64,000 bases of DNA from Paramarasmius palmivorus (Eukaryota > Basidiomycota > Agaricomycetes > Agaricales > Marasmiaceae): assembly GCA_037176845.1 (NCBI GenBank), contig JAYKXP010000021.1, positions 248,001 through 312,000 of the forward strand. Direction: 5' to 3'. Both the position numbers and the translations under genes were made by a program. The notes beneath the pieces are model-generated. The model saw only the letters and a program-made list of their open reading frames with translations. It made no database searches and was not told where the DNA came from. How positions within the stretch are numbered: position 1 is the stretch's first letter; every line of letters begins with the position of its first letter. Shown here piece by piece: positions 11,857 through 22,175 of this stretch.

Positions 11857-13774
11857 TCAGAACCATGAACCTATCGAATAACGTTTATGATAGGTGCGGG
11901 TACTACTGCTCTCCGTCTTTGTGTCTGTCGACGCCAACCGACTCTCTAGTGAACGAACCCGCGCCTCACTGGCCGCAAGTGAGTGTTCCAACTCATGTAT
12001 CCTTGACCTGAGTTTCTCCTCTGCAGCCCTGACCTCGCCATTAGACATCTTCCATACCACCACCTCGTCCTTCAGCTCGTCAATTTCCCGTTGCGCCGTA
12101 TGTGAACGCGCACGTTCAGTTTCCAGCTGGCGTGCAAGTTCGGTGCTATCTTGGGCCTGGGACCTCTGTAGTGCATCCTTCTCTTCCCTCGTCTTCCTGA
12201 GTGTCACCTCAATTGTGTCCTTCTCCTTCGCAGAAGAGGCACGTAAGGCTGCGAGATCTTCCTGGAGCTTAAGAACTTGAGAGGTCCTGTTCGCGACAAG
12301 ACTGTCAAGTTCCTTCTCCCGACGCTTCAACCGTTCCGAGGACCTGCTGAGTTCCTGCCTCTCCTTGCCCCACGACAACTGCGCCTTCCTATACTCCACA
12401 TCAAGTGCATCGTACCTCGTCAGTTGATTCGCCAGGCTGTTGGCCCTCTGCTCCGCTAGCTCGACCGCTCTAGTCTTCGCTTCCAGATCCGCTGAAAGCT
12501 GGGCCATCACTGCGGTGAAAGACTCTAGCTGTCGATTCTGCTCGGTGGCATCACCGCGAACGCGATCGAGATCCGTACTGAGCTTCGCCGCGGATGCCTT
12601 TCGTGCAGAGAGCTCCCTGTCCAGTCTCGCGAGAGACACCGTCTTCTCGTCTAGCTCCAGGCGCAGGGCATCTCTCTCTTCAGCTAGCTGAGAGTTCCGA
12701 GAACCAGCTTCGTCTAACTTGGTCTTTAGCTCCTGGGAATCCCGTTCCTTGGATGCCAACTCCTCGGTTAACCGGGCGACCTTTGCCGCAGAAGCCTCCA
12801 GTTCCTGCCTGAGCTGCTTCCCTTCCAGCACCCGCGCCTCCAATTCACGTTTTTGGTCAACCAGCGGAGATGAGGTACTACGCCGCCGCCCTATCCCCTC
12901 AACCTTCAGTTCCAGTTCTCGTTTCTCCCGTTCTAACCGTGCAGCATGTCTCCTGACCTCCTCAAACTCCCTTCTTTCTTCATTGACTCGGGCCAGTCTG
13001 GCGTCCCGCTCACTGATCTGCATTTTCATATCCACAACCCTCATATCCAGCTGCTCCTTCTCCTCTCTCATCTTCTCTGAGGTACGATGAGCCTCATCAA
13101 GATCTCTTTCCAATTTCGCCGCCCAAGCACGTTCGGTAGCTAGGAATCGGCTATTGGCATCGACGATCCTCTCGAGTTCCTGTATCCGTTTCTGCGACTC
13201 TCCTGATAAAGCGAGGCTAGAGAGCGAAGCAAAGTCGGCAATGAGGATGTCTAGCTTGGTTTCGAGGGTTGACATCGACGTATGCGAGCACGCAAGCGTT
13301 GGGGCTTCGGGTTGAGCCGCCATAGTACTCGGAAATGGTTCAGCGGGGAGGGAGGTAGATGTAGATTCCATATCAACAACGGGGACGGGGACGAGTGAGT
13401 CCTCAACGTGTCCAGCTCCTTCTTCAGCGACGAGCGAGTGAAAATCCGATTCCTGCCGCAACGTGTTGGATGATGAAATGGGTCAAGTGGGCAAAAGAAT
13501 TGCTTACTGAGTATGAGAGGTCACTTTCTGATGATTCGGACTCGAGTGCCGAGACCGATGACGAGTCGTTCTCGTCTTCTGTGTCGTCTATAATTGTGAA
13601 ATGGGGTTCCTGTACCGATAAGAAGATGATACTGTAAGTTGGCTGCCAGGTACTGGAAAGGAAGGAACGTACCGTAGATTTAGAATGGTCTTCGCTATGA
13701 CTATGTCTCCGAATCACTGATAATGGACGGAATACAACGGTTTCGTCGTCTGAAACGGGGATGGGAAGCTCCAT
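11857..13774 (-). CDS. Long coiled-coil protein, KLDxLI family
   Basis: Three exons (13673-13774, 13508-13609, 11857-13452) give about 599 aa; introns of 63 and 55 nt are both phase 0. The first two exons encode short polar and acidic leaders containing DHSKST and IIDDTEDENDSSS. Exon 3 opens with ESDFHSLVAEEG, then a proline/threonine-rich linker, then TKLDILIADFASLSSL, and continues as roughly 430 residues of coiled coil rich in E, R, L and K. It closes with a short basic, serine-rich tail ending SIGSWF. The leader, the DFHS block, the KLD motif and the position of the last intron are shared with the gene at the left edge and with those at 43.2 and 51.7 kb. No enzyme domain is visible and function is unknown. 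Confidence 0.85.
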
Positions 13775-14088
13775 GCGGTCGAGGTTGGTGGTAAAAAAGT
13801 ATGGGGGAGTCGAGTTTTGAAGGTAAATCCTTGTTCTGTTATATCTTGCTATGCATGCCAGTGAGAAAAAGGTTGAAAAGACGATGTTCTAGTCACACAC
13901 CTTGCTATAAATGTTCCGGGTACCCATCGAAAACGTGTTTACACCGTGGTCCTGCAATGTTCCGGACGTACAATAGATTTTTGATGGGCATTGTGCCGGC
14001 AAGTTGGGCAAGCTGATGTACCAGCGTGGTACAGACTGACAGAGAAGCTTTCAAAATCTCCGGCAGAAGAAAATGTTCGAGGAGAGTC

Positions 14089-14160
14089 GAGACATGATAA
14101 AACCTGATCTGCCGATCTCGAGATCTCGACGCAGACACAATGCCTCGAGGTGGAGGTGGC
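14089..14160 (+). repeat. Left target duplication and terminal inverted repeat of KDZ element
   Basis: GAGACATG at 14089-14096 is the target duplication. The core inverted repeat 14101-14160 begins AACCTGATCT and ends GGAGGTGGC. It differs from its partner at four positions, all transitions. Confidence 0.88.
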
Positions 14161-14258
14161 TTCCGCACAGTATGCCAAGTCCCGCCATACCTTCTGCCAC
14201 AATCATCCCATTACCCCTCTTATGCCACTCCTTGGCCGTTGCTCCCTTTAGCCCTCAG

Positions 14259-15291
14259 CCCCAGCCAAAACTAATCGGGTAACAGCAGGCTTCTAAGGGT
14301 ATCTAGCGGCCCAGCCTCTATCTACCTGAATATGGTTAAGGGGCCCCTTGCTACCCGATTTTCGAAGGTGGTTACGGGTGATTCCAGGCTGGTCAAGGCT
14401 GGCAGCGGTCATTGGGGGTATAAACGGGCTTCGAGTAGCACATTAGCTGGCTGGTACCAATAGTGGGTAGATTTCTCTATATTCACGGCTACTGTAGCAT
14501 ATATACATACATGGCGTCGTACAAATAGCGAATATCATAGATAGGGGATGTGGGTTAAACAGGCCTCCAATATGTCACCTTCGGAGCGGCTGGGTCGAGT
14601 CTGGGTAGGTAGTAATGACGAAGGGTGGAAGGATATACTGATTGGGTGCTTCTCATGTGGATCGCTAACAGGCAGAAAAGATGGAGGTCAGTCATGCGCT
14701 TGCAAGAAAAATGGCAATCACATACGATTCAACACCGTAGGCTATCGATACCATCTGTTGAGTACATGCCAGCCAGTCTTTGGGCCATCTAGAGCTATCG
14801 AGCTGCAGAATGAATTAGCGCTGGTTTATATACAAGAAAGAAGGGTAGTACCTGCAGTAAAACTCGTCATAGTGAAATAGGAGACCAGGCTGTGAAAAGC
14901 GTAGATGTAAGACAGTATCCCGTAAAGATTGCGGACAGACACGTACCTGCAACGATTCGTCCAGATCTACGAGATGCTGAATAAATAGAACATGAGAATA
15001 AGTAGAGGAGAGGACGGAGAGTAGAGGATGGTGGTGGAGCGAGAGGAAGTCGCGTCAGGGCAGAGGGTTCTGGGCGGTCCTGTGACGTAGCCCACTTTAG
15101 GGCAGGCCAAGATTAGCTACGTATACGTAGGGCCAAAAAAAAATTGTCAAGTCGCGTCTGTCGCGTTAATGAGCTTCTGTTTCATTATTCCCTGTTCCCC
15201 ATACCGCCATATACCCCTGAGAGCCCGTATTTACCCATATTACCCGCCAATACCCCGCCAGCCCGCTCCTACCCGATAAGTTTTGGCTGGG
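14259..15291. mobile_element. Nested MITE-like element with terminal inverted repeats
   Basis: The left terminus CCCAGCCAAAACTAATCGGGTA (about 14260-14281) is matched in inverted orientation at 15270-15291 with one internal mismatch. No credible transposase frame lies inside. The interior holds many GGGTA or TACCC motifs near both ends and a perfect 14-nt palindrome at 15117-15130. Both sides abut AGCCCTCAG-type sequence (14250-14258, and repeated right of 15291), which may contain the target duplication. It splits the left end of the KDZ transposon, so it inserted later. The termini recall non-autonomous hAT elements, but the superfamily is uncertain. Confidence 0.72.
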
Positions 15292-15292
15292 C

Positions 15293-15325
15293 CTCAGCCC
15301 TCAGCCCTCAGCCCTCAGCCCTCAG
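15293..15325 (+). repeat. Heptamer tandem repeat CCCTCAG
   Basis: Four tandem CCCTCAG units follow directly on the right terminus of the nested element, while its left flank has one copy. Either the target duplication expanded after insertion or the element inserted in a pre-existing short repeat. Confidence 0.8.
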
Positions 15326-16251
15326 ACTTTGTGCAGAGTGACACGTGCGTGGCATTTTCCGCGCTTTATCTCTTAGTTCCGAGATGATTCCGGTCTCGAG
15401 ACCGAAAGTCATCTCGAGACAGAGACAGAGTACATCTCGAGATGGAGAGAGAGGACATCTCGAGACAAAGACGGGGACATCTCGAGACCGAGACCGAGAC
15501 AGAGGCATCTCGAGGCCGCCGCCGGAACAGAGTCCAGAATAGATTCTCAGTACAGTACTCGGGGCAGCATTCTCAGTCACTGAGAACGTTGCCAAGAACG
15601 CCCATCATTACCCTCAAGAGTCAACGTCGTCGCGCATGGACCATCTCTTTTGAAGCCAGATTAGACAAGAGCTTCAGAACAATAAACGTGAACAGGTAGA
15701 CTTATTCTTCCGATTTTCATGCTCAATCTACTGACGCTGTGAGTCTGAATAGGTCGCCTTGAACTCTTGGGTTACACCGCTATGTTTCGCTCAGCGCGGC
15801 ATGTATGCCGATCATGCAAAGTTTACCATGAGAGAATGATAGCCTTAAACATGTTCGAATAACGCTCGAACATGGTGGAGAATGTGAGCGATGTGAAAAG
15901 GGGTGAGTTATGGCCTTTTGGCATCATGGATACTGACCAACGACATTCATAGTTTTCCGCATGATCATATTGCCGCCCGTCGTTGTCCTGATAGCTCTTC
16001 GTCATAAAACTGCCTCTCAAGATCCCATCACCAATCCAGAATACGCAGACACCTTGCGGCACATCGATACCTTACTCGAGCGCTCCCTCACGGCGATTCG
16101 CTTAAGCGTGGGCGTTCTGGAGACAGCTGTCTCCGGGCACATATACTTACATGATTACAATATCTTCTCTTTCGTCCAACTTTTGTTATCCTGACGATAT
16201 ATTGATACATCTTGTTACAAGTATGTGCACCATTGTCCCTGTACAGTTGTA
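15326..16251. other. KDZ left subterminal region, no firm gene
   Basis: Apart from the CTCGAG cluster this holds a plus-strand stretch near 15780-15840 whose translation includes VCRSCKVYHERM, and a 77-codon frame at 15961-16194. I cannot join these into a supported gene. Confidence 0.35.
15390..15515. repeat. CTCGAG palindrome cluster, left subterminal
   Basis: Six CTCGAG palindromes occur here, mostly in the context ATCTCGAGAC, spaced 17-27 nt apart. Two more lie in the inverted repeat itself (about 14117 and 14145). They are candidate binding sites for the element's own proteins; this is inference from their symmetric placement. Confidence 0.75.
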
Positions 16252-17092
16252 CTAGTATAAATCTATAGAAGATCCCAAATAAAAGCCGCTTTCAGCCATT
16301 CGGGCACGGAATGAATCCTTGAAATGAGGTATCGGCATAGGCAGCTGCCGGTGCAGCTCTTCGACATACTTCAAACCCACGGGACAAAACTTCATGTTTA
16401 CCTGAGCAGCAATGCATATTAGCATGCGCCCGTGTACATAGACCGCATGTCCGGGCAGTTCGGCAAACTCCCCCACTTCCGGGATATACATCTGAAGATG
16501 TTTGGTTTTGCAGAGATCAGGAAGTGTAGAAGGGTCGATGATGCTCTTGTTCGATGTGATTTCGAGAATAAATTCGGGGCGTTCACATTTGTTACTCTGC
16601 AGGAAATGCCAGTGAGTGTGAAGGTATCATTGACACTGAACGAGCGACGCACCGTGATGACAACCACTTTAACGCATTCCTCCTGGATGATTTCAGCAGT
16701 CGAAGGGCCAGCAACAGCGTTCTGCTGGGAGCCTGTACGACCCCTCACAGCCTTGCCTTCTCGGTTCCGTCTAGCTTCGGAGTCCCATTTCTTTAGTTGT
16801 CGGCGAAGGATATCCTGTTTCGCCTTCGACATGGGAACCGTGATTGCAAACTTGCAAATACGGCACTACACTTTAGTTAGAAATTGCTGTTTACAGTGGG
16901 AACCAGTCACGACAAACTGACCTTGATTTCAGAATCTCCAAAAGCCGTCTGATTGTTGCGCGATGGGCAATGAAATGTACGGATGTTCTTTTCATGGCGG
17001 CAGTCACGTAGTATGGCATTGTGCAGTAGTGCTTGCTGAATATCCTCTTCTGCAAGGTTGCGAGCATGAATCTGTCTTTCTTCGGTGGACAT
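16252..17092 (-). CDS. KDZ element accessory protein 1, zinc-site candidate
   Basis: Three exons (16922-17092, 16653-16865, 16252-16596) give about 242 aa. Introns are both 56 nt and phase 0. The start is the ATG at 17092; longer frames begin at non-ATG codons. A candidate metal site is formed by C31, H33, H41, C42 and, across the first intron, C58 and C61 (CRICKF). A basic linker (KKWDSEARRNREGK) follows, then a compact C-terminal domain with FILEITSNKSIIDPS and PGHAVYVHGRMLICIAAQ. I do not recognise the family. It is transcribed divergently from the large accessory gene across a 458-bp gap that carries a 12-bp tandem repeat. Being inside the inverted repeats, it probably moves with the element. 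Confidence 0.65.
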
Positions 17093-17221
17093 TGTGGGTA
17101 GACGGTGAAGCAAAGAAGTCAAGCGAAGTGTGATGGACAGTGAGATGATAGTTGGCAGAACTTGAGCTTTTTATCGTATCCATGATTTGTGGCAAAAATA
17201 TCGGTAGCCATCCACAGTAAA

Positions 17222-17257
17222 GTCAAAGCAAAAGTCAAAGCAAAGGTCAAAGCAAAG
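17222..17257 (+). repeat. Three tandem copies of GTCAAAGCAAAR
   Basis: Units at 17222-17233, 17234-17245 and 17246-17257 are nearly identical. They lie in the divergent promoter region between two element genes, with a further GTCAAAGCAAAG near 17470. A telomere-like CCCTAACCCTAAC sits at 17294-17306. A regulatory role is possible but unproven. Confidence 0.8.
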
Positions 17258-17550
17258 GATCAAGTATACTCCGCGGAGAAGTGGGAATTACTACCCTAAC
17301 CCTAACGTGTTCAATTTTCTTGCTTTCGTCTTCCATCTGTCGTGGGCAGCCGGCTCACACCCTAATCCCAATGCATAAAATCTCCCTTATCCTCTAGAAT
17401 TACAAGAACATCAGCTCTCACACTACCCGGGTGGCATTTACTGTTCATGCCAGTGACTCCGAGTCAACGTCAAAGCAAAGCTATCGTCGGTTCAAGCAAC
17501 ACTGGTTCAAGCAGGTGTCCAAGCGTACTCATATAAATGTCCCTCTTGGT

Positions 17551-20500
17551 ATGTTCAAGTCCACCCAATCGATAATGAAGAACTCAAGCAATGCTCCCAA
17601 AGCTTACACACTCTCCGAAGAAAGCATCCGACAGTTGGAGGAGGCCAAGAAGGTGTACCGTGACGAGTTCAAACAACGGAATCCTCATGGCGTCAAACTC
17701 AGTCAGCTGTCGAATTCCTGTCAAACGGAACTTCGAACTCTTCGTGCACAGGCTGCAAACCGTCTTTTGGAACTATCTTGCCTGAAAGACGATATGGGCA
17801 AAACAACGGAGAATCGTGATAATTGGCACAAGGTGCGTTGGATTGACTATCCTTATCGAAGTACAACACTGAAATCAGTATCAGTCTCTTACAAAAAGGC
17901 TTGAGCGTCATCACGACAAATGGGCGGAGGAAATCCGAAAACTTGCAAACACAAGTAGCACTACGTCCAACCCTTCTCCGCCATTGGACCCAGCCCCAAA
18001 CACCACGATCAAAGCACCCAACAAGAAGGTTATGAACAAGATTGTCAACAAGATACTGGGCATCAGCAGCGGCCGGAATCTCTTCTCTGAAGAGATGTCA
18101 AAGGACGTCGATAGTCGAGCGAAGGTTATCCAGACTATGGATGGAATGCCGGATGAGTTCGTCGCTGCGAGGTCAATTGCACTGTCGGAGCTCTGGCATT
18201 GTCTCAAACCACACGAGCAGCAGGAATGGAATGACAAGGCCAAGTCAGAGGTCCACGAGTGAGTCCTATTAACGATAGATGACTGGAGCCATCTCATGCT
18301 GTTATCAGCCTCCCACCGGAGTTACTCGAGGGCATCCTTCGGGGTACCCTGGACTTACTTGGCCCAGCTGTGATGACGCTGATCTTTGCAAAGGTCAACA
18401 ATGAGGGGCAACCACAAGCATTTGTGTGAGCACCGTTTACGGTAACATGTTCACTTGCTAATCTAAATCTCTCTAGCATGGACCTTTCCTCTCTAGATGA
18501 CCGCTTCAAGATTAGCAATGCTATTCAGGCGAGGCTAGCTGAGAGTAGTATCTGCGCTATAGCGAATCGCGTAGCGGTAGATATGTTTGAAGGTATGTAA
18601 TTTGTCATGACTTGGTTTCTTCTGCTTATTCTCAGCCTCCAGAGCTCAACTCGCGGAAATCTCATGCGCTCCGCTTTGACAGGAATGTGGATGAGTTTGA
18701 CATGGAACTGCCTGAAGGATGTGCTGTCGTTTACAACTTCTTTCAAGAAGTCTGGGGTAAGCTTTCTTTTGAGTTCATATATATTGGCACTAAAAACAAT
18801 CTAAGGCTCCGACGACATCCCTTGGGATGAAATTGACCGCTATTATGACCATACTCTATGGGATTTTCCACGTGGTCTTCATGACCCTCGACAGTGTAAA
18901 ACATGGCCCGAGCTCATGGATATCGTCAATTGCTTGAAGGCTAGCGCATCACCGTTCTCCTTTACATTTCAAGACAATCCCCAACCTTCCTTCTCAGGTC
19001 AGTGATGTTTGGACTAATTGAGCCTGTTCTGACTGCATGTAGATTTGATTCCTCGTTTCACGCATAATCCTACACCAGAAACATCTACAGCTAAGAAAGC
19101 ATTGGAGTGTATAAAAGAGTATATCCTGTCTTTATGGCGTACGTTGATTGACAATGCACCTGTTAATTCTGATTGACATACAACGCAGGCCACTTCTCCG
19201 CGGATATGCCTTTGCCATCCGAGACTTTTCATGGATATCATGACACCAAACGTTGGCCGTTTCCTGGTGGTGGTTCACTTTCAAGGCCCGATCATCTACG
19301 GAAGTGGGAAGACTTGCAACAATTTATCCATTTTTTCAAGCTACACAGTGGTCCCGATGCCCAGGATCCATTTCATTTCATTCATATCACCCCCTCACAT
19401 CAGCTGCCTACTTTTGATAATTCAGATTTGTCGTCGTCCCAACCGCCACAAGATGAGATTTCACCAGAGCGGCAATCTCTGCCTCGAGGCTCTCAGACGC
19501 CACTACTACAAGGGTCAGTTTCACCTCCTTCATCTCGACCTCCCGAGGAGGTCCATCAGATGCCTCCATCTTGGCCCCAATTGTCTCCATTACCACTGTC
19601 TCAACCTTCTCTGGAGAAATCATCTCGAGTGTCACCACCATCTCAGGATGACACGTTTCGAGAGCGACCACCTCTGCCTCAGGGTTTGGAAGCTTCTCAA
19701 GTCTTGCCGCTACTACCTCCGACTTGTGGAGAGCGACCACCTCTACCCCCGGTTTCACAAGGATCTCAAGAGATGCCACCGCCTCCAACTTTCCCCTCAC
19801 CACCATCTCGAGATGAATCATTTCGAGACCAACCTCCTCTGCCTCGGGTTTCGCAAGTTTCTCGAGGCGAGGCATCTCGAGTCCCGCCACCACCACCGCT
19901 TACTTCTCGAGATGATATGTCTCGAGAGCAACTACCTCTACCCCAGGTTTCGCAAGGCTCTCGAGACAAGGGACCTCGAGAGATGCCACCGCCTCGAAGT
20001 TCTCCGTCACCACCATCTCGAGAAGACTCGTTTCGAGACCAACCTCCTATGCCTCAGGTTTCACGAGTTGCTCGAGGTGAGGCATCTCGAGTCTCGCCAC
20101 CACCACCACCACCAACTCCTCTATCACCACAATGTCGAGACGATGGGTCTCAAAAGTTGCCACTTCTGCGTCACGGCTCACTGTCACCGCTGTCTAGAGT
20201 GTCAATGCCATCACCTTTGGCTTCTCTATCATCACAGCCTCCATATTTGCGTCAAGGTTCTCCATCACCACCGTCATCACAGTCTCAAGGTTCTCGAGAT
20301 CCCTCATTCTCACCTCCAACATCTCCGTCACCACAACCTGAAGGTAACTTGTCTCAAGTATTGTCAGATACACATCGAAATTCTCTGTCAAGACCGTCTC
20401 ACAACCTGCCCAAGGAAAACCAGAACCGTCTGGTTATTCGGCTTCCCACCCGTAAGGCTCCATCGATAGTCGCAAACAACTCTCCGGCTCCAGATGACCA

Positions 20501-21026
20501 GGATTCTGAGTCAGAACTGTTTGATCGCGGAACCTATGTCGGGCATTTGATATTGGATGGTCAGGGTGACCAAGATGAAAATGAAGAATCCGATGAAAGT
20601 GATGTAGCGCAGTGAGTCCTCATGCACCTATTGTCAAATCTGATAATCATTGACAACAAAAGTGACGGACCTGAAACATCCTTACCGGCTAAACGGCGAA
20701 GAACAGCAGAAAGGTATGTGCTCGTCGTGATGTTGAGCATCGCTAACTTTCTCTTTGTTCAGACCTGAACCAGCCAAGCGAACCAAACGTAATGCAGAGC
20801 ATGATACTATCATCGCCCCGGCTAATAGAACTACTGGCACAAGTGCCGTTTATCGCCAGTAAGTCGACTTCTGGTCCAATTTTGGTTTCAAATTATCTAA
20901 ATTGCATGTAGTGCCAGTGCTCGATATGTCGACACACATTCTCCACCAGCAAAGAAGGAGTTCAAGGCCGAGATACTAGATGGAAAACGGAGATGTCATG
21001 GTCGTCGCCGCGATGAGGATCCCTAA
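17551..21026 (+). CDS. KDZ element accessory protein 2, proline-rich repeat protein
   Basis: Eleven exons (17551-17832, 17906-18258, 18309-18425, 18477-18592, 18643-18756, 18806-18997, 19043-19138, 19189-20611, 20663-20713, 20763-20858, 20912-21026) give about 984 aa from the ATG at 17551; 17575 is an alternative start. The N-terminal third is helical and includes ALSELWHCLKPHEQQEWND, reminiscent of the last helix of HMG-box proteins. The middle has WDEIDRYYDHTLWDFPRGL and WPFPGGGS. Exon 8 encodes a long disordered region of repeated PPLPQVSQGSR and FRDQPPLPRVSQ units with proline runs. The tail is acidic, then basic with nuclear-localisation-like AKRRR and AKRTKR. I do not recognise a catalytic domain. 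Its DNA carries about a dozen CTCGAG palindromes, the same word that marks the element ends. The gene ends 108 bp before the next element gene. Confidence 0.72.
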
Positions 21027-21134
21027 TTGTTTTATTTGTACTTTACACTTTCCCGTTGTCATTTCTATGCTATGACCAAGTTCCAAATGTATTTATATGA
21101 GTTGTACACTCTATCTGTATCTACAAATACTTCC

Positions 21135-22100
21135 ATGGCCCCCAATCGTACTACACGTCTTACCGAGATCATGAAGACTCAGGTCGAATACACAGCTGTC
21201 GCAGAGGAAATGCGTAATGTGCGATGTGGTATCTGTGATACCTATATGCTCCAATTCCGGGTCCTTGTTGGTCGAGATAACGAGGATGATTTCGGGGCAT
21301 GTACATGGACGGTATGTTCTAGCTCACAAAACAAACCATGACAATCATTGATCATTGTGTTAGTGTACACTGTGTAAAAAGTATGTGCGCAAGATTCAGC
21401 TCTCAGAGGAGAGGCGAGCAGCCGTTCGCGCCTTGTTGGATGATGTAGCTCCGGGTGAGTTGTTAAGCACAGCAATTATAAACGAAATTCAATAATTGTG
21501 TACATAGTGGCCCCAACAGTAGCCAGCAAGGGCAAAGCACGAGCGCGAAGCACCAGTCTCTCTGTGGCTGAACCGCAGGATGATCAGTTGAAGACGACGA
21601 CCATTACCATCTATCATTTTGACTCGGTGAGTCGCACTACAACAGAGTTTGTCAAATACCTAACATGCTATCAGATCAATGACGAGCCTGGAACATTTGA
21701 ACACACTATTCAGAACAGAGAAATCATCCTTTCGGAACATGATATCTTTGCCCAGGCTGAATACATCACCGTGTATATACCCAGTGCACGCAAGTTCCTG
21801 AAACTCAAGCCAACAAAACGTCTCCATATTGATGGGAACATGTTGATCACATTGCACACCGACGTGCATCCTTGGCAATGCCTTGGTCTAGGTGATACCA
21901 TGCAACGTTTACACGACCAACCTTCTTTACCTTTCGATCTACCGATTATTATGCCCCAAGGGCCGAAGAAAGTGGAAGAAGGGGCAAGTGATGGGTCTTC
22001 CAAATTGAAACGCAAAAAACGAAATGGCTCAGAGTCGGATCCGGAGATTGAGTACATGGGAATGATTACCAAGAAGAGTAAACTGTCCAGTGATCCGTAA
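21135..22100 (+). CDS. KDZ element accessory protein 3, four-cysteine zinc finger
   Basis: Four exons (21135-21311, 21364-21454, 21508-21626, 21675-22100) give about 270 aa. The third intron is an in-frame 48-nt interval with a good CTAAC branch site, so an unspliced form would also read through. C31-x2-C34, C56 and C60-x2-C63 form a likely zinc-binding cluster (CGIC, then CTLCKKYVRK). A globular C-terminal half follows with ITIYHF and PWQCLGLGDTMQRL, then a lysine-rich nuclear-type tail (KLKRKKRNGSE). The arrangement suits DNA or transposase binding, but that is inference. It sits between accessory gene 2 and the transposase with gaps of 108 and 75 bp, which is unusually tight for this window. 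Confidence 0.7.
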
Positions 22101-22175
22101 TTGTACCTCTTGTTTCCTTCCAGTATCTATAAAGTCTTTCAAATCACAAATCTATTGTTTTGTGCTATTTCCGCA

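Noticed and set aside
14548..14880. 110-codon frame inside the nested MITE-like element
   Set aside because: No transposase resemblance; a frame of this size is expected by chance, and the rest of the element is closed.
17294..17306. Interstitial telomere CCCTAACCCTAAC
   Set aside because: Only two units inside a transposon promoter; too short to claim a telomere healing or fusion scar.
19408..19969. Long minus-strand frames antisense to the KDZ accessory gene
   Set aside because: They mirror the proline-rich repeat of the plus-strand exon and have low-complexity composition. The plus strand has 10 consistent introns and the minus strand none.
19231..20469. 412-codon plus-strand frame rich in H, L and C
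   Set aside because: It is the +1 shadow of exon 8 of accessory gene 2, kept open by the repeat; it does not join to flanking exons.
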